A stretch of DNA of 64,000 bases, taken from the NCBI RefSeq assembly GCF_009827325.1, contig NZ_WTYC01000001.1, positions 434,001 to 498,000 on the forward strand, given 5' to 3'. This document shows positions 18,180-29,334 of this stretch, one piece after another. Made by a program: the position numbers and the translations under genes. Under the pieces are notes generated by a model. The model was not told the DNA's origin and ran no database searches. It saw only the letters and a list, made by a program, of their open reading frames with translations. Numbering within the stretch: position 1 is the first letter of the stretch; every line of letters starts with the position of its first letter. The DNA comes from Qipengyuania vulgaris. GTDB taxonomy: Bacteria; Pseudomonadota; Alphaproteobacteria; Sphingomonadales; Sphingomonadaceae.

Positions 18180-19140
18180 CGCTTCCCCTGCCTTCATGAT
18201 GGCGCAGAGCCGCCGCGATTATCGTTTCTACAAGCTCGCCATATTCGATCCCGGCGTGCCGCGCCTGTTCGGGCACGAGGCTGAGCGGCGTCATGCCGGG
18301 CTGGGTGTTGGTTTCCAGCACGAAGAGCCCGTCCTCACCCTGCTCCTCGTCCCAGCGGAAATCGGTTCGGCTGGTACCGCGGCATCCCAGCTCCTTGTGC
18401 GCCTTGAGCGCGATTTCGAGACACAGATCGCGAATGTGATCGGGGATGTCCGCCGGGCAGACATGATCCGTCATGCCGTCGGTATATTTGGCATCGAAAT
18501 CGTAGAAGCCGCTCTTGGGCTTGAGTTCGGTGACTGCGAGCGCGCGTGAACCGTCGGGGAAATCGAGTACTGCAGCAGTCATTTCGCGGCCCTTGATGTA
18601 GGGCTCGGCCAGCAGCTCGGCAAAATCCTGCCAGGGGCCCTTGGCATCACGCGCGATCGGATTGCCGTAATTCCCCTCGTCAGTGACAATGGCGACACCG
18701 ACTGAGCTGCCCTCGTTGACCGGCTTCAGCACGTAGGGCCGCGCGATCGGATCGCGTTCGAAAAGGTCCGCGCTCTTCACGATCCGTCCACCGGGCATGG
18801 GAATGCCATGCGGGACCAGCGCCTGCTTGGTCAGTTGCTTGTCTATGGCGATCACCGACGTCGCGAGACCCGAATGGGTATAAGGCACGCCCATCAGGTC
18901 CATCATGCCCTGCACGCTGCCATCTTCACCCGGCACACCATGAAGCGCGTTGAACACGACATCGGGCCCGGCCTCGGCAATGCGTGCCGCCACCTGACGG
19001 TCCATGTCGATCCGCGTCACCTTGTGCCCGCGTTCTTCGAGGGCCTTGGCCACACCTTCGCCAGACATCAGGCTAACGGGCCGCTCATTGGCCCAGCCCC
19101 CCATCAGGATGGCGACGTGAAGTTTGGGGAGATCGGTCAT
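18172..19140 (-). CDS. ddl: D-alanine--D-alanine ligase
   Basis: A 322-residue ATP-grasp ligase that joins two D-alanines for the end of the peptidoglycan stem peptide. Seen are VAILMGGWANERPVSL at the N-terminus, NALHGVPGEDGSVQGM, YVLKPVNEGSSVGV (ATP-binding) and FVLETNTQPGMTPLSL (magnesium-binding acid residues and substrate loop). It lies 9 bases after murB and overlaps ftsQ, a usual dcw position. Confidence 0.97.
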   Translation of the reverse strand: MTDLPKLHVAILMGGWANERPVSLMSGEGVAKALEERGHKVTRIDMDRQVAARIAEAGPDVVFNALHGVPGEDGSVQGMMDLMGVPYTHSGLATSVIAIDKQLTKQALVPHGIPMPGGRIVKSADLFERDPIARPYVLKPVNEGSSVGVAIVTDEGNYGNPIARDAKGPWQDFAELLAEPYIKGREMTAAVLDFPDGSRALAVTELKPKSGFYDFDAKYTDGMTDHVCPADIPDHIRDLCLEIALKAHKELGCRGTSRTDFRWDEEQGEDGLFVLETNTQPGMTPLSLVPEQARHAGIEYGELVETIIAAALRHHEGRGSDG

Positions 19141-19149
19141 TCTTGTTCC

Positions 19150-20118
19150 TTACGGTCGCCCCACACGCTGGATTTCCCATTCGAGTTCGACGCCTGAATT
19201 GGCATAGACGCGGCGCTTCACTTCCTCGCCCAGACCTTCGATGTCGGCGCTGGTCGCATCACCCATGTTAATCAAGAAGTTGGTGTGCTTTTCGCTCACC
19301 TGCGCACCGCCCATCGTCAAACCCCGGCATCCGGCCGCGTCGACCATCTCCCAAGCTTTCCTGCCGGGAGGGTTCTTGAAGGTCGAACCGCCGGTCTTCG
19401 TGCGCAGTGGCTGGGAATTTTCGCGTGCGTCGGCAATCTCGTCCATCTTGGCTCCGATCGCTTCAGGGTCGCCCTTGACGCCCTGAAACCTCGCCGACAC
19501 GACGACCGCACCCTTGGGTAGGGCGGAATGGCGATAGGAGTATTGCAGGTCGGCCGCCGGCAACGTGTGGCATTGCCCGCCGGGCATGACCACTGTGCAA
19601 TCGATCAGTACGTCGCTCACCTCGCGGCCATAGGCGCCGCCGTTCATCCGGACGAAGCCGCCAACCGTGCCGGGAATGCCGCGCATGAACTCGAGGCCCG
19701 CCACACCGCAATCGCGCGCGGCGCTGGCGACGAGGATGCCATGTGCGCCGCCGCCGCATTCGACAATGCAGCTTGCATCATCGATGCTGACATCCGCGAA
19801 TTGCTTGCCAAGCTTGATCACCACGCCGGGTACACCGCCATCGCGCACGATCATGTTCGAGCCGAGGCCCAGCGCCATGATCGGCAGATCACCGTCCAGA
19901 CGGCGGAGGAATTCCTTGAGGTCGTCCATGTCGGCCGGTTCGAACAGCCAGTCGGCCTTGCCGCCGCTCTTGAACCAGACCAGTTTGGCCAGCGGCGCAT
20001 CAGGTGTCAGCTTGCCGCGCAGACCATCGGTATCGATAGGCGCTTCGATCCCGCCGTCAACGGCGCAATCCGGAGCCATACCGTCATCCCAGTTCCAGAC
20101 GTCGTTCTCCTGGTCCAT
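19150..20118 (-). CDS. murB: UDP-N-acetylenolpyruvoylglucosamine reductase
   Basis: A 322-residue FAD enzyme that reduces UDP-GlcNAc-enolpyruvate to UDP-MurNAc with NADPH. Seen are WFKSGGKADWLFEP, LGLGSNMIVRDGG (FAD-binding), GIPGTVGGFVRMNGGAYG and TGGSTFKNPPG, whose serine is the proton donor in MurB. The ATG at 20118 (MDQENDV) overlaps the murC stop by one base; an upstream in-frame start would lie inside murC. Confidence 0.97.
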   Translation of the reverse strand: MDQENDVWNWDDGMAPDCAVDGGIEAPIDTDGLRGKLTPDAPLAKLVWFKSGGKADWLFEPADMDDLKEFLRRLDGDLPIMALGLGSNMIVRDGGVPGVVIKLGKQFADVSIDDASCIVECGGGAHGILVASAARDCGVAGLEFMRGIPGTVGGFVRMNGGAYGREVSDVLIDCTVVMPGGQCHTLPAADLQYSYRHSALPKGAVVVSARFQGVKGDPEAIGAKMDEIADARENSQPLRTKTGGSTFKNPPGRKAWEMVDAAGCRGLTMGGAQVSEKHTNFLINMGDATSADIEGLGEEVKRRVYANSGVELEWEIQRVGRP

Positions 20119-21527
20119 CAGGCGCTGCGCTCCGCAGCAACCGCATCGGCAAGACCGGCAGCCCATTTGGTAATGTCGCCCGCGCCGAGGCAGACGACGA
20201 GGTCGCCGTCCTCGAGATCGGCGGCGAGCTTCTTCGCAAGGTCTTCGCGGTCATCCACTGTCATGGCAGAGCGGTGGCCGCGCGACTTGAGTCCCGCAAC
20301 GAGAGCTTCGGCATCGGCCCCCTCGATCGGGTCTTCTCCCGCGGCGTAGACCGGGGTGACGTAGACCTGGTCGGCTTCGTTGAAAGCACTTTGGAAGTCA
20401 TCCATCAGATCGTGAAGCCGCGTATAGCGGTGCGGCTGCATGACCGCGATCACGCGATTGCGTGCCGCTTCGCGCGCTGCGGAAAGGACCGCACGAATCT
20501 CGACTGGATGGTGGCCGTAATCGTCGATGATCGTCGCGCCGGCCACAGTTCCGACGTTGGTAAAACGACGCCGCACTCCGCCGAAGTTGGAAAAGCCGTT
20601 GCAGATCACTTCGTCCGGACAACCCATCTCGATGGAGACAGCGATCGCGGCGAGCGCGTTCTGGACGTTGTGACGGCCCGGCATGGGCAGGCAGACGTTC
20701 TCTATCCGGCGGTCTTCCTCACCGCGCTGGCGCACGATCACGTCGAAGCGATTGCCGCCCTCATGGGGCTGGACATTGACGCCGCAGATATCCGCCTGGA
20801 GATTGAAACCATAAGTGACCACCCGGCGGTCGCGGACTTTCCCGATCACTGCCTGAACCTCGGGATGGTCGATGCACAGCACCGCCGCACCATAGAATGG
20901 CACGTTGTGGATGAACTCGACGAAAGCGTCCTTCACGCCGTCGAAATCGCCGTAATGGTCGAGATGCTCGGGATCGATATTGGTGACCACAGCTATAGTG
21001 CCGTCGAGCCGCAGGAAGCTGCCGTCGCTCTCGTCGGCCTCCACCACCATCCAGTCGCTGTCACCGAGGCGGGCGTTCGAACCGTATTGTTCGATGATGC
21101 CGCCATTGATGACGGTGGGATCGATGCTGCCGCAGTCGAGCAGGCTCGCGATCATGCTGGTCGTGGTTGTCTTGCCGTGCGTCCCGGCTACCGCGATGGT
21201 AGACTTGAGCCGCATCAGCTCGGCGAGCATTTCGGCGCGGCGCACCACAGGAATGCGGTTTTCCAGTGCATGTGCAACTTCAGGATTGGTGCGTTTGACC
21301 GCCGTAGAGGTGACGACGACCGCAGCGCCTTCGACGTTTTCCTTTTCGTGGCCGATCTTTACCGCGATGCCCTGACCGCGCAGACGCTCCACGGTCGGGC
21401 TTTCACTGATGTCGGAGCCTTGAACGGTGTAGCCGAGGTTATTCATCACCTCGGCGATGCCCGACATGCCGATGCCGCCGATCCCTACGAAGTGGATCGT
21501 GCCGATATCGGTTGGTACGCCCTTCAT
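20118..21527 (-). CDS. murC: UDP-N-acetylmuramate--L-alanine ligase
   Basis: A 469-residue Mur ligase that adds the first amino acid, L-alanine, to UDP-MurNAc. Seen are the N-terminal Rossmann-type [16 protein letters not shown], the ATP-binding [13 protein letters not shown] (about residues 115-127), [10 protein letters not shown] and [11 protein letters not shown]. The ATG at 21527 (MKGVPTD) overlaps the murG stop by four bases (ATGA). Confidence 0.98.
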   Translation of the reverse strand: MKGVPTDIGTIHFVGIGGIGMSGIAEVMNNLGYTVQGSDISESPTVERLRGQGIAVKIGHEKENVEGAAVVVTSTAVKRTNPEVAHALENRIPVVRRAEMLAELMRLKSTIAVAGTHGKTTTTSMIASLLDCGSIDPTVINGGIIEQYGSNARLGDSDWMVVEADESDGSFLRLDGTIAVVTNIDPEHLDHYGDFDGVKDAFVEFIHNVPFYGAAVLCIDHPEVQAVIGKVRDRRVVTYGFNLQADICGVNVQPHEGGNRFDVIVRQRGEEDRRIENVCLPMPGRHNVQNALAAIAVSIEMGCPDEVICNGFSNFGGVRRRFTNVGTVAGATIIDDYGHHPVEIRAVLSAAREAARNRVIAVMQPHRYTRLHDLMDDFQSAFNEADQVYVTPVYAAGEDPIEGADAEALVAGLKSRGHRSAMTVDDREDLAKKLAADLEDGDLVVCLGAGDITKWAAGLADAVAAERSA

Positions 21528-22735
21528 TCCGCGCTCTCCCGCTTCGCGCTCAGTTTCTTCGCTCCCTGGCCTGCAACCTGCCCCTGGGTAGCGCCGCGGG
21601 CATTGTTTCCGCCCACGCGGATCACATCCATCATGTCCGCCCCGCCGAAGCTTTCGACGAGGTCGGCAAGGTCTTCTACGGCCTTCGGGCGGCCACAGTT
21701 CCATGCAGCGTGGGCGGCGTTGGAAAGACCCTGCGGATCGTCCGCCAGCACGCGGATCTGCTTGGCGAGTTCCTTGGCCTCGAAATTTTCCTGACGGATC
21801 ATCCGTGCGCCGCCGGCCTTGGCCATCTCGCGCGCGTTGAAGGCCTGGTGGTCGTCGGTCGCGATGGGTAGCGGAATCAGAATCGCGGGGCGCCCTACCG
21901 CCGTCAGTTCGGCAATCGTCGAAGCCCCCGCCCGGCCGATGAACAGATGCGCATCGGCAAGCCGTGCCGCCATGTCCTCGAAATAGGTGGCGAGCTCCGC
22001 AGGAATTCCATGGTTGCGATAGCGTTCGCGTACCGCGTCCAGATCTTCGGGGCGGCACTGCTGCGTGACCTGCAGCCGTTGGCGGATGGCTGGCGGAAGC
22101 ATGGCGAGCCCGTCAGGCACCACTTCGGAGAGGACCCGCGCGCCTTGGCTGCCGCCGGTAACCAGCACGCGCAGAAGGCCGTCCTCGCCATAGGGCGGGA
22201 AAGGCTCTTCGCGCAGGTTGAGTACCTGAGCGCGCACGGGATTGCCGACAAGATGGACCTTGCCCCGGTGTGCGGGCTTCAGCCGCTGCACGTCGGGATA
22301 GGCGGTGGCGATGGCCTGCACGCGGCCCGACAGCAGGCGGTTGACCCGGCCAAGCACGGCGTTCTGTTCGTGGACCACTGTCGGGATGTCGGCCGAGGTC
22401 GAGGCGAGAATTGCAGGGAGCGAGGGATAGCCGCCGAAGCCGACTACCGCGCTCGGCTGAAAACTTTCGAACAGGCGCAGCGCCATCTTGCGCCCTTCGA
22501 GCACCGCCATCAGGCCCTTTATCCATTGCAGGGGGTTCTTGCCGAAACGGCCCGCTGGCAAGACATGGGCAGGCATGAAATCGGGCTTGCCGGGGATCTG
22601 CGCGCCTCGCTCGTCCGTGATCAGCGCCACGTGGTGACCACGCCTTTCCAGTTCGTCAGCCAAGGCGAAGGCAGGCAGCAGGTGGCCGCCGGTCCCTCCG
22701 GCAGCCAGAACGTAATGGCGATTGGAGGTGGTCAC
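21524..22735 (-). CDS. murG: UDP-GlcNAc: lipid I GlcNAc transferase
   Basis: A 403-residue GT28 glycosyltransferase that converts lipid I to lipid II at the inner face of the membrane. Seen are the N-terminal [55 protein letters not shown] and [20 protein letters not shown] with the donor-binding Glu. It overlaps ftsW by four bases upstream and murC by four downstream. The Lys/Gly-rich last 35 residues extend beyond the usual family end. Confidence 0.97.
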   Translation of the reverse strand: MTTSNRHYVLAAGGTGGHLLPAFALADELERRGHHVALITDERGAQIPGKPDFMPAHVLPAGRFGKNPLQWIKGLMAVLEGRKMALRLFESFQPSAVVGFGGYPSLPAILASTSADIPTVVHEQNAVLGRVNRLLSGRVQAIATAYPDVQRLKPAHRGKVHLVGNPVRAQVLNLREEPFPPYGEDGLLRVLVTGGSQGARVLSEVVPDGLAMLPPAIRQRLQVTQQCRPEDLDAVRERYRNHGIPAELATYFEDMAARLADAHLFIGRAGASTIAELTAVGRPAILIPLPIATDDHQAFNAREMAKAGGARMIRQENFEAKELAKQIRVLADDPQGLSNAAHAAWNCGRPKAVEDLADLVESFGGADMMDVIRVGGNNARGATQGQVAGQGAKKLSAKRESAE

Positions 22736-24000
22736 TGGTGGATTTCGCGCGTGATGCGCGCCTCTTGCGTGTTCATCGTGCTTCCCTGCCCGATGTCCAA
22801 CAGGTCGCCAAGTCCCCTCGTCGTGGTTTTGAGATAGGGATTGCGGCGCGTTACAGCGATCAGCAGGCCGACGCCAAGGCAGACCGCGATGGTGGACGAA
22901 CCGCCATAGCTGACCAGCGGCAGGGTCATGCCCTTGGACGGGAAAAGCTGCAGATTGACCAATATGTTGATGAAGGCCTGCCCGCCCAGCAGCGCGACAA
23001 GGCCCGTCCCCGCAAGTAAGGCGAAGAGGTCTTCCTCGTCGAACAGCCGCATCAGCACGCGCACGACGATCGCCAGATAGACCAAAACGATGAAGGCGCA
23101 GACGATGAGCCCGAACTCCTCGCCGATGACGCTGAAGATATAATCGGTATGCGCTTCGGGCAGGCTCATCTTGCGCAGGCCAAGGCCATATCCCGCACCG
23201 GTCCAGCCGCCTGCCAGCAAGGTGCGGCTGGCAAGGTCGACCTGGTCGTAAGCCGTGCCCCCGCCGAAGAAGGCATCAATACGGTGGCGAGCATTGTCGT
23301 AGAGGAAATAGGTCGCCGTGAGCAGAAACAGCCCGCCACCAATGACGATGCCCAGCCGCTTCATCGGCATGCCAGCGAGCAGGATCATCACCAGCCATAC
23401 CCCGGCAAACAGCATGAATTCGCCGAAATTGGGCTGCATCATCAGCAGCGCGCCGATCAGACCGGTTAAACCCGTCACGATCCACAGAACCGGCAGGTTC
23501 GGATCGCGCATTCGCCAAGACAGGACCCAGGCGAGGACAATGGCGAAGGCGGGCTTCAGAAATTCCGACGGCTGGAACTGCATGCCGATTGATATCCAGC
23601 GCCGCGCACCGTTGATCTCCACCCCGATGAACGGGACGAGGAACAAGAGGCAGAGCATGCCTGCACCCAGCATGACACCGAAACGCCTGGCGTTCTGGCG
23701 GCTGAGCAGGGATGCACCGAACATCACGCATAGCGCGATCGCCTGCCAGGCGAGGTGGCGATAGAAGAAATACAGCGGATCAAGCGTCTGGCTGGAGGTC
23801 GAAAGCCGGTCAGCGCTCGCCGGGCTGGCGGCGGCAACGGCGATTGTGCCCAGTGTCATCAGCAACAGGACCAAACCGACAAGCACGCGGTCGATCTCTC
23901 GCCACCAAATCTTCAGCTGGCTCCAGCGGGAAAGCTTACCACCGGGGATGTGTGCAGGCTTGCGCTTCGCACCGGGAACATAGGGCTGAACGGTGCTCAC
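22732..24000 (-). CDS. ftsW: peptidoglycan glycosyltransferase FtsW
   Basis: A 422-residue SEDS-family polytopic membrane protein that polymerises lipid II at the septum with FtsI. About ten membrane segments are present. Conserved parts include GVEINGARRWI, QPSEFLKPA, MMQPNFGEFM, AHTDYIFSVIGEEFGL and LPLVSYGGSS. It begins with GTG at 24000, overlapping the murD stop by four bases; frame upstream of this point lies inside murD and is not FtsW-like. Confidence 0.96.
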   Translation of the reverse strand: MSTVQPYVPGAKRKPAHIPGGKLSRWSQLKIWWREIDRVLVGLVLLLMTLGTIAVAAASPASADRLSTSSQTLDPLYFFYRHLAWQAIALCVMFGASLLSRQNARRFGVMLGAGMLCLLFLVPFIGVEINGARRWISIGMQFQPSEFLKPAFAIVLAWVLSWRMRDPNLPVLWIVTGLTGLIGALLMMQPNFGEFMLFAGVWLVMILLAGMPMKRLGIVIGGGLFLLTATYFLYDNARHRIDAFFGGGTAYDQVDLASRTLLAGGWTGAGYGLGLRKMSLPEAHTDYIFSVIGEEFGLIVCAFIVLVYLAIVVRVLMRLFDEEDLFALLAGTGLVALLGGQAFINILVNLQLFPSKGMTLPLVSYGGSSTIAVCLGVGLLIAVTRRNPYLKTTTRGLGDLLDIGQGSTMNTQEARITREIHQ

Positions 24001-25292
24001 TTGAGGCCCTCCACCAGCTCGCGGAAATGCTCGCCGCGGGCTTCGAAATCGCGGTACTGGTCGAAGCTGGCACACGCTGGGGAAAGGAGGACAGTGTCGC
24101 CCGCCTCGGCCTTGGCGGCGGCGGCGTTCACGGCGCGATCGAGTGTGCCGCATTGCTCCACCGGCACGCGACCTTCGAGAAGGTCTGCAAAGTCCGGCCC
24201 CGCCAAGCCGATGGTGTAAGCGGCTTTGACGCGGGGCAGTTCCGCCTCGCACTCGCCCAACCCGGGCTCCTTCGCTAGTCCGCCGAGAATCCAGTGGATG
24301 TTGTCGAACGCCGCCAGCGCAGGCGCGGAGGCGGCGGTGTTGGTGCCCTTGCTGTCGTTGACGTAGTCGACACCGGAGATTTCAGCGACACGTTCCATGC
24401 GGTGAGGGAGGCCACGGTAGCTTTCTAGTCCAGCGCGAATCTGCTTCCCGGAAAGTCCTAGTATGTCGCAAGCTTCGATAGCTGCAGCCGCGTTCTCCAG
24501 ATTGTGGGGACCTTGGAGCGACGGCCAATGCGCCTGTTCGCTTCGCACATAGCCCCTGTTGCTCAGAACATCTTCAAGGATGCTAGCAATTGTGCCTTCG
24601 GCAAATTTGCCCAACACTCGGGCATCGGTGAAGCGGGCAATGGAATTTTGCCCGCGATTCTGCATCGCCAGCAGGCGCGACTTGCTTGCCGCATACTTTC
24701 CGAAATCCCCATCGTACCGATCCAGATGATCCGGCGTGATGTTCAGCAGCACTGCCACATCGCAATCGAGCGAATAGGTCAGGTCGATCTGGTAGCTCGA
24801 CAACTCCAGAACGTAGACGCCGCCGTAGGGAAGCGGCTCCTGCTCAAGGATCGGCAGTCCGATATTGCCGCCCATCGTCGTCGGAACACCGGCGGCCTTG
24901 AGGATGTGGTGAACCAGCGCGGTAGTCGTCGACTTGCCGTTGGTGCCGGTGATCCCGACGACCTTGTGCGGCGGCAGGTCACCCCTCGCCTGCGCAAAGA
25001 GTTCTATGTCGCCGATCACTGGCACGTCAAAGCTGTCGGCATGCAGCTTTATGGGGTGGGTGTTGAGCGGCACCCCAGGGCTGACCACGACGCCTGCATA
25101 GCCGGTGAGGTCCGCATCAAGCGGATCGCCGATGGCGCAGCGCCCGGCATAGGGTTCGCGAGCCTCGGCGCGGTCGTCCCACACCAGCACGTCGGCTCCG
25201 GCAGCCAGCAGCGCCTCAACCGCCGCCCGGCCGGACCGCGCGAGGCCGAGCACCGCGTATTTCTTGTCCTTCCAGGCGGGCGAGGTGATCAT
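23997..25292 (-). CDS. murD: UDP-MurNAc-L-alanine--D-glutamate ligase
   Basis: A 431-residue Mur ligase that adds D-glutamate to UDP-MurNAc-L-Ala. Seen are [16 protein letters not shown] at the N-terminus, [28 protein letters not shown] (ATP loop), [19 protein letters not shown] and VNDSKGTNT. It overlaps mraY by four bases upstream and ftsW by four downstream. Confidence 0.98.
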   Translation of the reverse strand: MITSPAWKDKKYAVLGLARSGRAAVEALLAAGADVLVWDDRAEAREPYAGRCAIGDPLDADLTGYAGVVVSPGVPLNTHPIKLHADSFDVPVIGDIELFAQARGDLPPHKVVGITGTNGKSTTTALVHHILKAAGVPTTMGGNIGLPILEQEPLPYGGVYVLELSSYQIDLTYSLDCDVAVLLNITPDHLDRYDGDFGKYAASKSRLLAMQNRGQNSIARFTDARVLGKFAEGTIASILEDVLSNRGYVRSEQAHWPSLQGPHNLENAAAAIEACDILGLSGKQIRAGLESYRGLPHRMERVAEISGVDYVNDSKGTNTAASAPALAAFDNIHWILGGLAKEPGLGECEAELPRVKAAYTIGLAGPDFADLLEGRVPVEQCGTLDRAVNAAAAKAEAGDTVLLSPACASFDQYRDFEARGEHFRELVEGLK

Positions 25293-26359
25293 CTTAGCTT
25301 GAGCGTTGCCAGCCCCAGAAGTGCGAGCACGATGGCGACGATCCAGAACCGGATCACGACCTTGCTCTCGGACCAGCCAAGCTGCTCGAAATGGTGGTGG
25401 ATGGGGGCCATGCGAAAGACCCGCCGCCCCGTTCGCTTGAACCAGAAGACCTGGATAATCACCGACAGCGCCTCGAACACGAACAGTCCGCCAACGATAG
25501 CAAGCACAATCTCGTGATGCGTCGCCACGGCAATCGCTCCCAGCGCGCCGCCGAGCGCGAGGCTGCCGGTATCACCCATGAAGACTGCGGCGGGCGGCGC
25601 ATTGAACCACAGGAAGGCGAGCCCCGCCCCCATGATCGCCGCGCAGAAGATCGCCAGTTCGCCCGCACCCTCGACATAAGGGATGCCAAGATATCCGGAA
25701 TAGTCCACCCGGCCGACCAGATAGGCGATCACCGCAAAGGTGCCCGCTGCAATAATCACCGGCATGGTCGCAAGCCCGTCCAGCCCGTCGGTCAGGTTCA
25801 CCGCATTGCCCGCACCCACGATCACCGTGGCGGCGAACACATAATAGAGCGGCCCCAGTTCGATCCCGAAGTCATTGACGAAGGGCACATATACGAACGT
25901 GTTGATCTGGCTGACGATGATATAGCTGGCGATCCCCGCTACCCCGAATTCGAACAGCAGCCGGACCTTCCCCGAAACGCCGCGATGACTGGCCTTCGAA
26001 ACCTTGTCGTAATCGTCCAGGAATCCGATCAGGCCGAAGCCACCGGTCACCGCGAGGCAGGCCCAGATGAAGGGGTTGCTGAGATCCATCCACAGCATCA
26101 GCGAAATGAACAGGCTGACCAGGATCATGAGCCCGCCCATGGTAGGCGTGCCGACCTTGGCGAGATGGGTCTGCGGACCGTCTTCCCGGATCGGCTGGCC
26201 CTTGCCCTGCCGCACGCGCAGCATCGCAATAAAGCGCGGGCCGATAACCAGCCCGATCAGCAATGCCGTCAGCAACGTCGCACCCGCGCGCGCCGTCTGG
26301 TAGCGCACGAGGTTGAATAGCCCTTCGAAATTGAAATACTCGGCGAGGAGATACAGCAT
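25289..26359 (-). CDS. mraY: phospho-MurNAc-pentapeptide transferase
   Basis: A 356-residue polytopic enzyme (about ten membrane segments) that transfers phospho-MurNAc-pentapeptide to undecaprenyl phosphate, forming lipid I. Conserved loops are seen: [22 protein letters not shown] with the Asp pair, [10 protein letters not shown], and APIHHHFE near the C-terminus. It starts 15 bases after the murF stop. Confidence 0.98.
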   Translation of the reverse strand: MLYLLAEYFNFEGLFNLVRYQTARAGATLLTALLIGLVIGPRFIAMLRVRQGKGQPIREDGPQTHLAKVGTPTMGGLMILVSLFISLMLWMDLSNPFIWACLAVTGGFGLIGFLDDYDKVSKASHRGVSGKVRLLFEFGVAGIASYIIVSQINTFVYVPFVNDFGIELGPLYYVFAATVIVGAGNAVNLTDGLDGLATMPVIIAAGTFAVIAYLVGRVDYSGYLGIPYVEGAGELAIFCAAIMGAGLAFLWFNAPPAAVFMGDTGSLALGGALGAIAVATHHEIVLAIVGGLFVFEALSVIIQVFWFKRTGRRVFRMAPIHHHFEQLGWSESKVVIRFWIVAIVLALLGLATLKLR

Positions 26360-26374
26360 CGGCCTCGTCGGCTC

Positions 26375-27847
26375 CTAGGTAAAGTGGTCCACGAGCTTGC
26401 CCAGCCCGACCGAATTGGAGCCTTTGACCAGCACGGCGTCTCCGGCAATCAATCCGAAATCCTCCAGCCGCGCGATAGCCTCCTCGGCTGAATTGCAATG
26501 CTCCCACTCGAGCGGCTTGCCAAGCGAGTTGAAGGCGGGTTTCCCCAGTTCGCGGGCCAATGCGCGCATCTCGTCGCCTACCAGCACCGCATAGTCGACA
26601 TCGGCCGCGATCAGCGGCTCAGAGAGCGCCCCGTGAAACCTGTCGGCGAAATCGCCCAGTTCCTTCATCGATCCCAGCACGGCGATCCGGCGCGCCGACG
26701 GTGTCTGGCCAAGCTGCGCAAGCGTGGCACGCATGCTGGCGGGATTGGCATTGTAGCTTTCATCGATCAGCAGCGCCTTGCCGCCGGGCACGTCGATGCC
26801 GTGGCGCGCGCCGCGTCCCTTGAGCCCGCCCATTTCGGCAAGTGCCAGTCCGGCAGCGGCCATATCGCCGCCTGCCGCGCGAACTGCCGCCATGACGGCG
26901 AGTGAGTTGATCACCCAGTGATCGCCCGGCTCGGCAACGGTATAGCACAGCCGGCCCCAGCCGCCTTCGGAAAATCCAAATTCGCAGGTGACGAGACTGC
27001 CGCCATTCGCGCTCGGTATCGCGTCCAGCAGGCGCATGTCCGCCTCGGGCGAACGCCCGAAGCTTACGACCTTGGCTTCCATCCTCAATGCGGCGAGGCG
27101 GAGGCGCTCGAAATGTTCGCTGTCGGCAGGGATCACCGCGATCCCCCCCGGTTCAAGACCGGCGAAGATTTCGGCCTTGGCCTCGGCGATGGCCTCCATC
27201 GACCCCAAGTTTTCGATATGCGCTGGCGCGATGGTGGTGATGACCGCGACATGCGGGCGGACCTGTGTGGTGAGCCCCTCGATCTCGCCGGCGTGGTTCA
27301 TGCCCATTTCGAAGATGCCGAAGCGGCTGCGCGCAGGCATGCGCGCAAGGCTCAGCGGCACGCCGACATGGTTGTTGTAGCTCCGTGTCGAACGGTGCGC
27401 CGCGCCGCGGCTGGCCCGCTCGAGCGAGGCGAAAATGGCTTCCTTGACGCCGGTCTTGCCGACAGACCCCGTCACACCAATGATCTTCGCTTCCGTCCGT
27501 TCACGCGCGGCATGGGCAAGCGCCTTCAACGCGTCGGTCGTGTCTTCAACAAGGATATGCGGATAGTCGACCGGGCGATCGACCAATGCAGCGGCTGCTC
27601 CATTCGTGAACGCCTTGTCGAGGAAGCGGTGGCCGTCCATCGCTTCGCCCTTGAGCGCAACGAAGAGATCACCGCTGACTACATCGCGGCTGTCCATCTC
27701 GACCCCCGCAACCTGGAAATCGCAGCTGGCGGTGCCATTCACCGCCTCGGCGATGGACTTTGCATCCCACAAAGTCAGCGGCAGGCGATCGCGCGGATCG
27801 GCTGGCCATTCCATATAGGCCGGGTGACGCAGGATGGCGGCGCTCAT
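26375..27847 (-). CDS. murF: UDP-MurNAc-tripeptide--D-Ala-D-Ala ligase
   Basis: A 490-residue Mur ligase that adds the D-Ala-D-Ala dipeptide made by Ddl. Seen are the N-terminal VEMDSRDVVSGDLFVAL substrate domain, ATP loop GVTGSVGKTGVKE, STRSYNNHVGVPLSL, FEMGMNHAGEI, IDESYNANPASM and VLVKGSNSVGL. The ATG at 27847 overlaps the murE stop by four bases; MEWPADP eleven codons later is a possible alternative start. Confidence 0.97.
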   Translation of the reverse strand: MSAAILRHPAYMEWPADPRDRLPLTLWDAKSIAEAVNGTASCDFQVAGVEMDSRDVVSGDLFVALKGEAMDGHRFLDKAFTNGAAAALVDRPVDYPHILVEDTTDALKALAHAARERTEAKIIGVTGSVGKTGVKEAIFASLERASRGAAHRSTRSYNNHVGVPLSLARMPARSRFGIFEMGMNHAGEIEGLTTQVRPHVAVITTIAPAHIENLGSMEAIAEAKAEIFAGLEPGGIAVIPADSEHFERLRLAALRMEAKVVSFGRSPEADMRLLDAIPSANGGSLVTCEFGFSEGGWGRLCYTVAEPGDHWVINSLAVMAAVRAAGGDMAAAGLALAEMGGLKGRGARHGIDVPGGKALLIDESYNANPASMRATLAQLGQTPSARRIAVLGSMKELGDFADRFHGALSEPLIAADVDYAVLVGDEMRALARELGKPAFNSLGKPLEWEHCNSAEEAIARLEDFGLIAGDAVLVKGSNSVGLGKLVDHFT

Positions 27848-29334
27848 GCGTCACCGCCAGTGCTGTCTTTGGCAATCAGCGCCGCGCATTCGCGTGCGAC
27901 TTCCACGTCGTCGAAGGGATGGACCCGCATGTTTTCTCCCGATCCGATGATCTGACCCGTTTCATGGCCCTTGCCCGCGACGAGGACGATGTCGTCCCTG
28001 CCCGCTTCGGCAATGGCTGCATGGATGGCTTCGCGACGCCCGGCCACTTCGCGCGCTTGCGGCGCACCTTCAAGCACCTGGCGGCGGATTTCCGCAGGTT
28101 CTTCGCCGCGCGGATTGTCGTCCGTTACGATGACGACATCGCTGGACTTGGCTGCAGCCTCGCCCATCGGCGCGCGCTTGCCGCGATCGCGGTCCCCGCC
28201 GGCACCGAAAACGGTGATAAGTCGCCCCCGCAGGTGCGGATGAAGCGCTTCAATTGCAGCCGCAAGTGCCTCGGCAGTGTGCGCATAGTCTACATAGACC
28301 GGCGCGCCGCTCGGCGCGATCACTGCACGTTCCAGCCGTCCACGCACGGGCTGAACCCGCGCGACGACATCCCAGACGCGGCTCGCGTCGATACCCGTGG
28401 CAAGGGCAAGACCCGCGGAGACGAGGGCATTGGACACCTGGTAAGCCCCGATCAGCGGCAGGTTGATGGTCCGCTCCGTCCCGTCGTGTTCGACGGTGAG
28501 CGACTGGCCCAGCTGGGTCGGCTCGCGGCGGATCAGGCGGATGTCCTCCCCCTGCTCGCCGACGGTCATGATCTTCAGCCCGCGCTTCTGCGCATGTTCG
28601 ACGACGCGCGCGTTCCAGCCGCTGTCGCCTGCGCCCATCCACACGACCGCCGTTGCATCATCCGAGACCACCTCATCGAACAGGCGCATCTTGGCCGCGA
28701 AATAGTCTTCCATGTCGGCATGGTAATCGAGGTGGTCGCGGCTGAAATTCGTGAAACCGGCGGCTTCGACCGGAATGCCTTCATTGCGATATTGCGAAAG
28801 ACCGTGGCTAGACGCCTCATAGGCGACATGGGTCACGCCTTCGCGGGCCAGCCCGCTCATATTCGACAGGAAGGTGACGATATCAGGCGTCGTCAGCCCG
28901 GTCGATACGCTTTCGTCGGGGGTGGTGACGCCAAGCGTGCCGATGCTGGCCGCACGTTCGCCGGACATGCGCCAGATCTGACGGGTCATCTCGACGCAGG
29001 ATGTCTTGCCGTTGGTTCCGGTAACCGCAACGATGTGCTCGGGCACCGGTGTGAAATATTGCGCCGCCAACTCGGCAAAGGACTTGCGCGGCGTCTCGCT
29101 CGCGATGTGGATGGCGCCTTCGACAGTTGCTTCCCGCCTGGCAACGATCGCCACGGCCCCTGCCTCGATAGCTGAGGGAATGAAATCCTCGCCATTGACC
29201 TGCGTGCCCTGAAAGGCGCCGAATACGGTACCGGGAGCGACCTTGCGGTTGTCGATCGCGAAGCCGGTCACAGGCGCATCACCGGCTTGGGGGCAGTCGA
29301 TCCCGGCCTGCGCGCAGATCTTACTCAGCTTCAT
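27844..29334 (-). CDS. murE: UDP-MurNAc-L-Ala-D-Glu--meso-DAP ligase
   Basis: A 496-residue Mur ligase that adds the third stem-peptide residue. Seen are FAIDNRKVAPGTVFGAF, ATP loop AVTGTNGKTSCVEM, TTPDIVTFL, YEASSHGLSQYR and DNPRGEEPAEI. The DNPR motif marks the meso-diaminopimelate-adding enzymes rather than lysine-adding ones (established knowledge), so the wall is predicted to be the Gram-negative DAP type. Its start overlaps the end of ftsI by 14 bases. Confidence 0.97.
   Translation of the reverse strand: MKLSKICAQAGIDCPQAGDAPVTGFAIDNRKVAPGTVFGAFQGTQVNGEDFIPSAIEAGAVAIVARREATVEGAIHIASETPRKSFAELAAQYFTPVPEHIVAVTGTNGKTSCVEMTRQIWRMSGERAASIGTLGVTTPDESVSTGLTTPDIVTFLSNMSGLAREGVTHVAYEASSHGLSQYRNEGIPVEAAGFTNFSRDHLDYHADMEDYFAAKMRLFDEVVSDDATAVVWMGAGDSGWNARVVEHAQKRGLKIMTVGEQGEDIRLIRREPTQLGQSLTVEHDGTERTINLPLIGAYQVSNALVSAGLALATGIDASRVWDVVARVQPVRGRLERAVIAPSGAPVYVDYAHTAEALAAAIEALHPHLRGRLITVFGAGGDRDRGKRAPMGEAAAKSSDVVIVTDDNPRGEEPAEIRRQVLEGAPQAREVAGRREAIHAAIAEAGRDDIVLVAGKGHETGQIIGSGENMRVHPFDDVEVARECAALIAKDSTGGDA

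Noticed and set aside
20274..21794. 506-codon plus-strand frame opposite murC/murG
   Set aside because: It lies entirely antisense to two well-conserved Mur genes and shows no protein-like domain.
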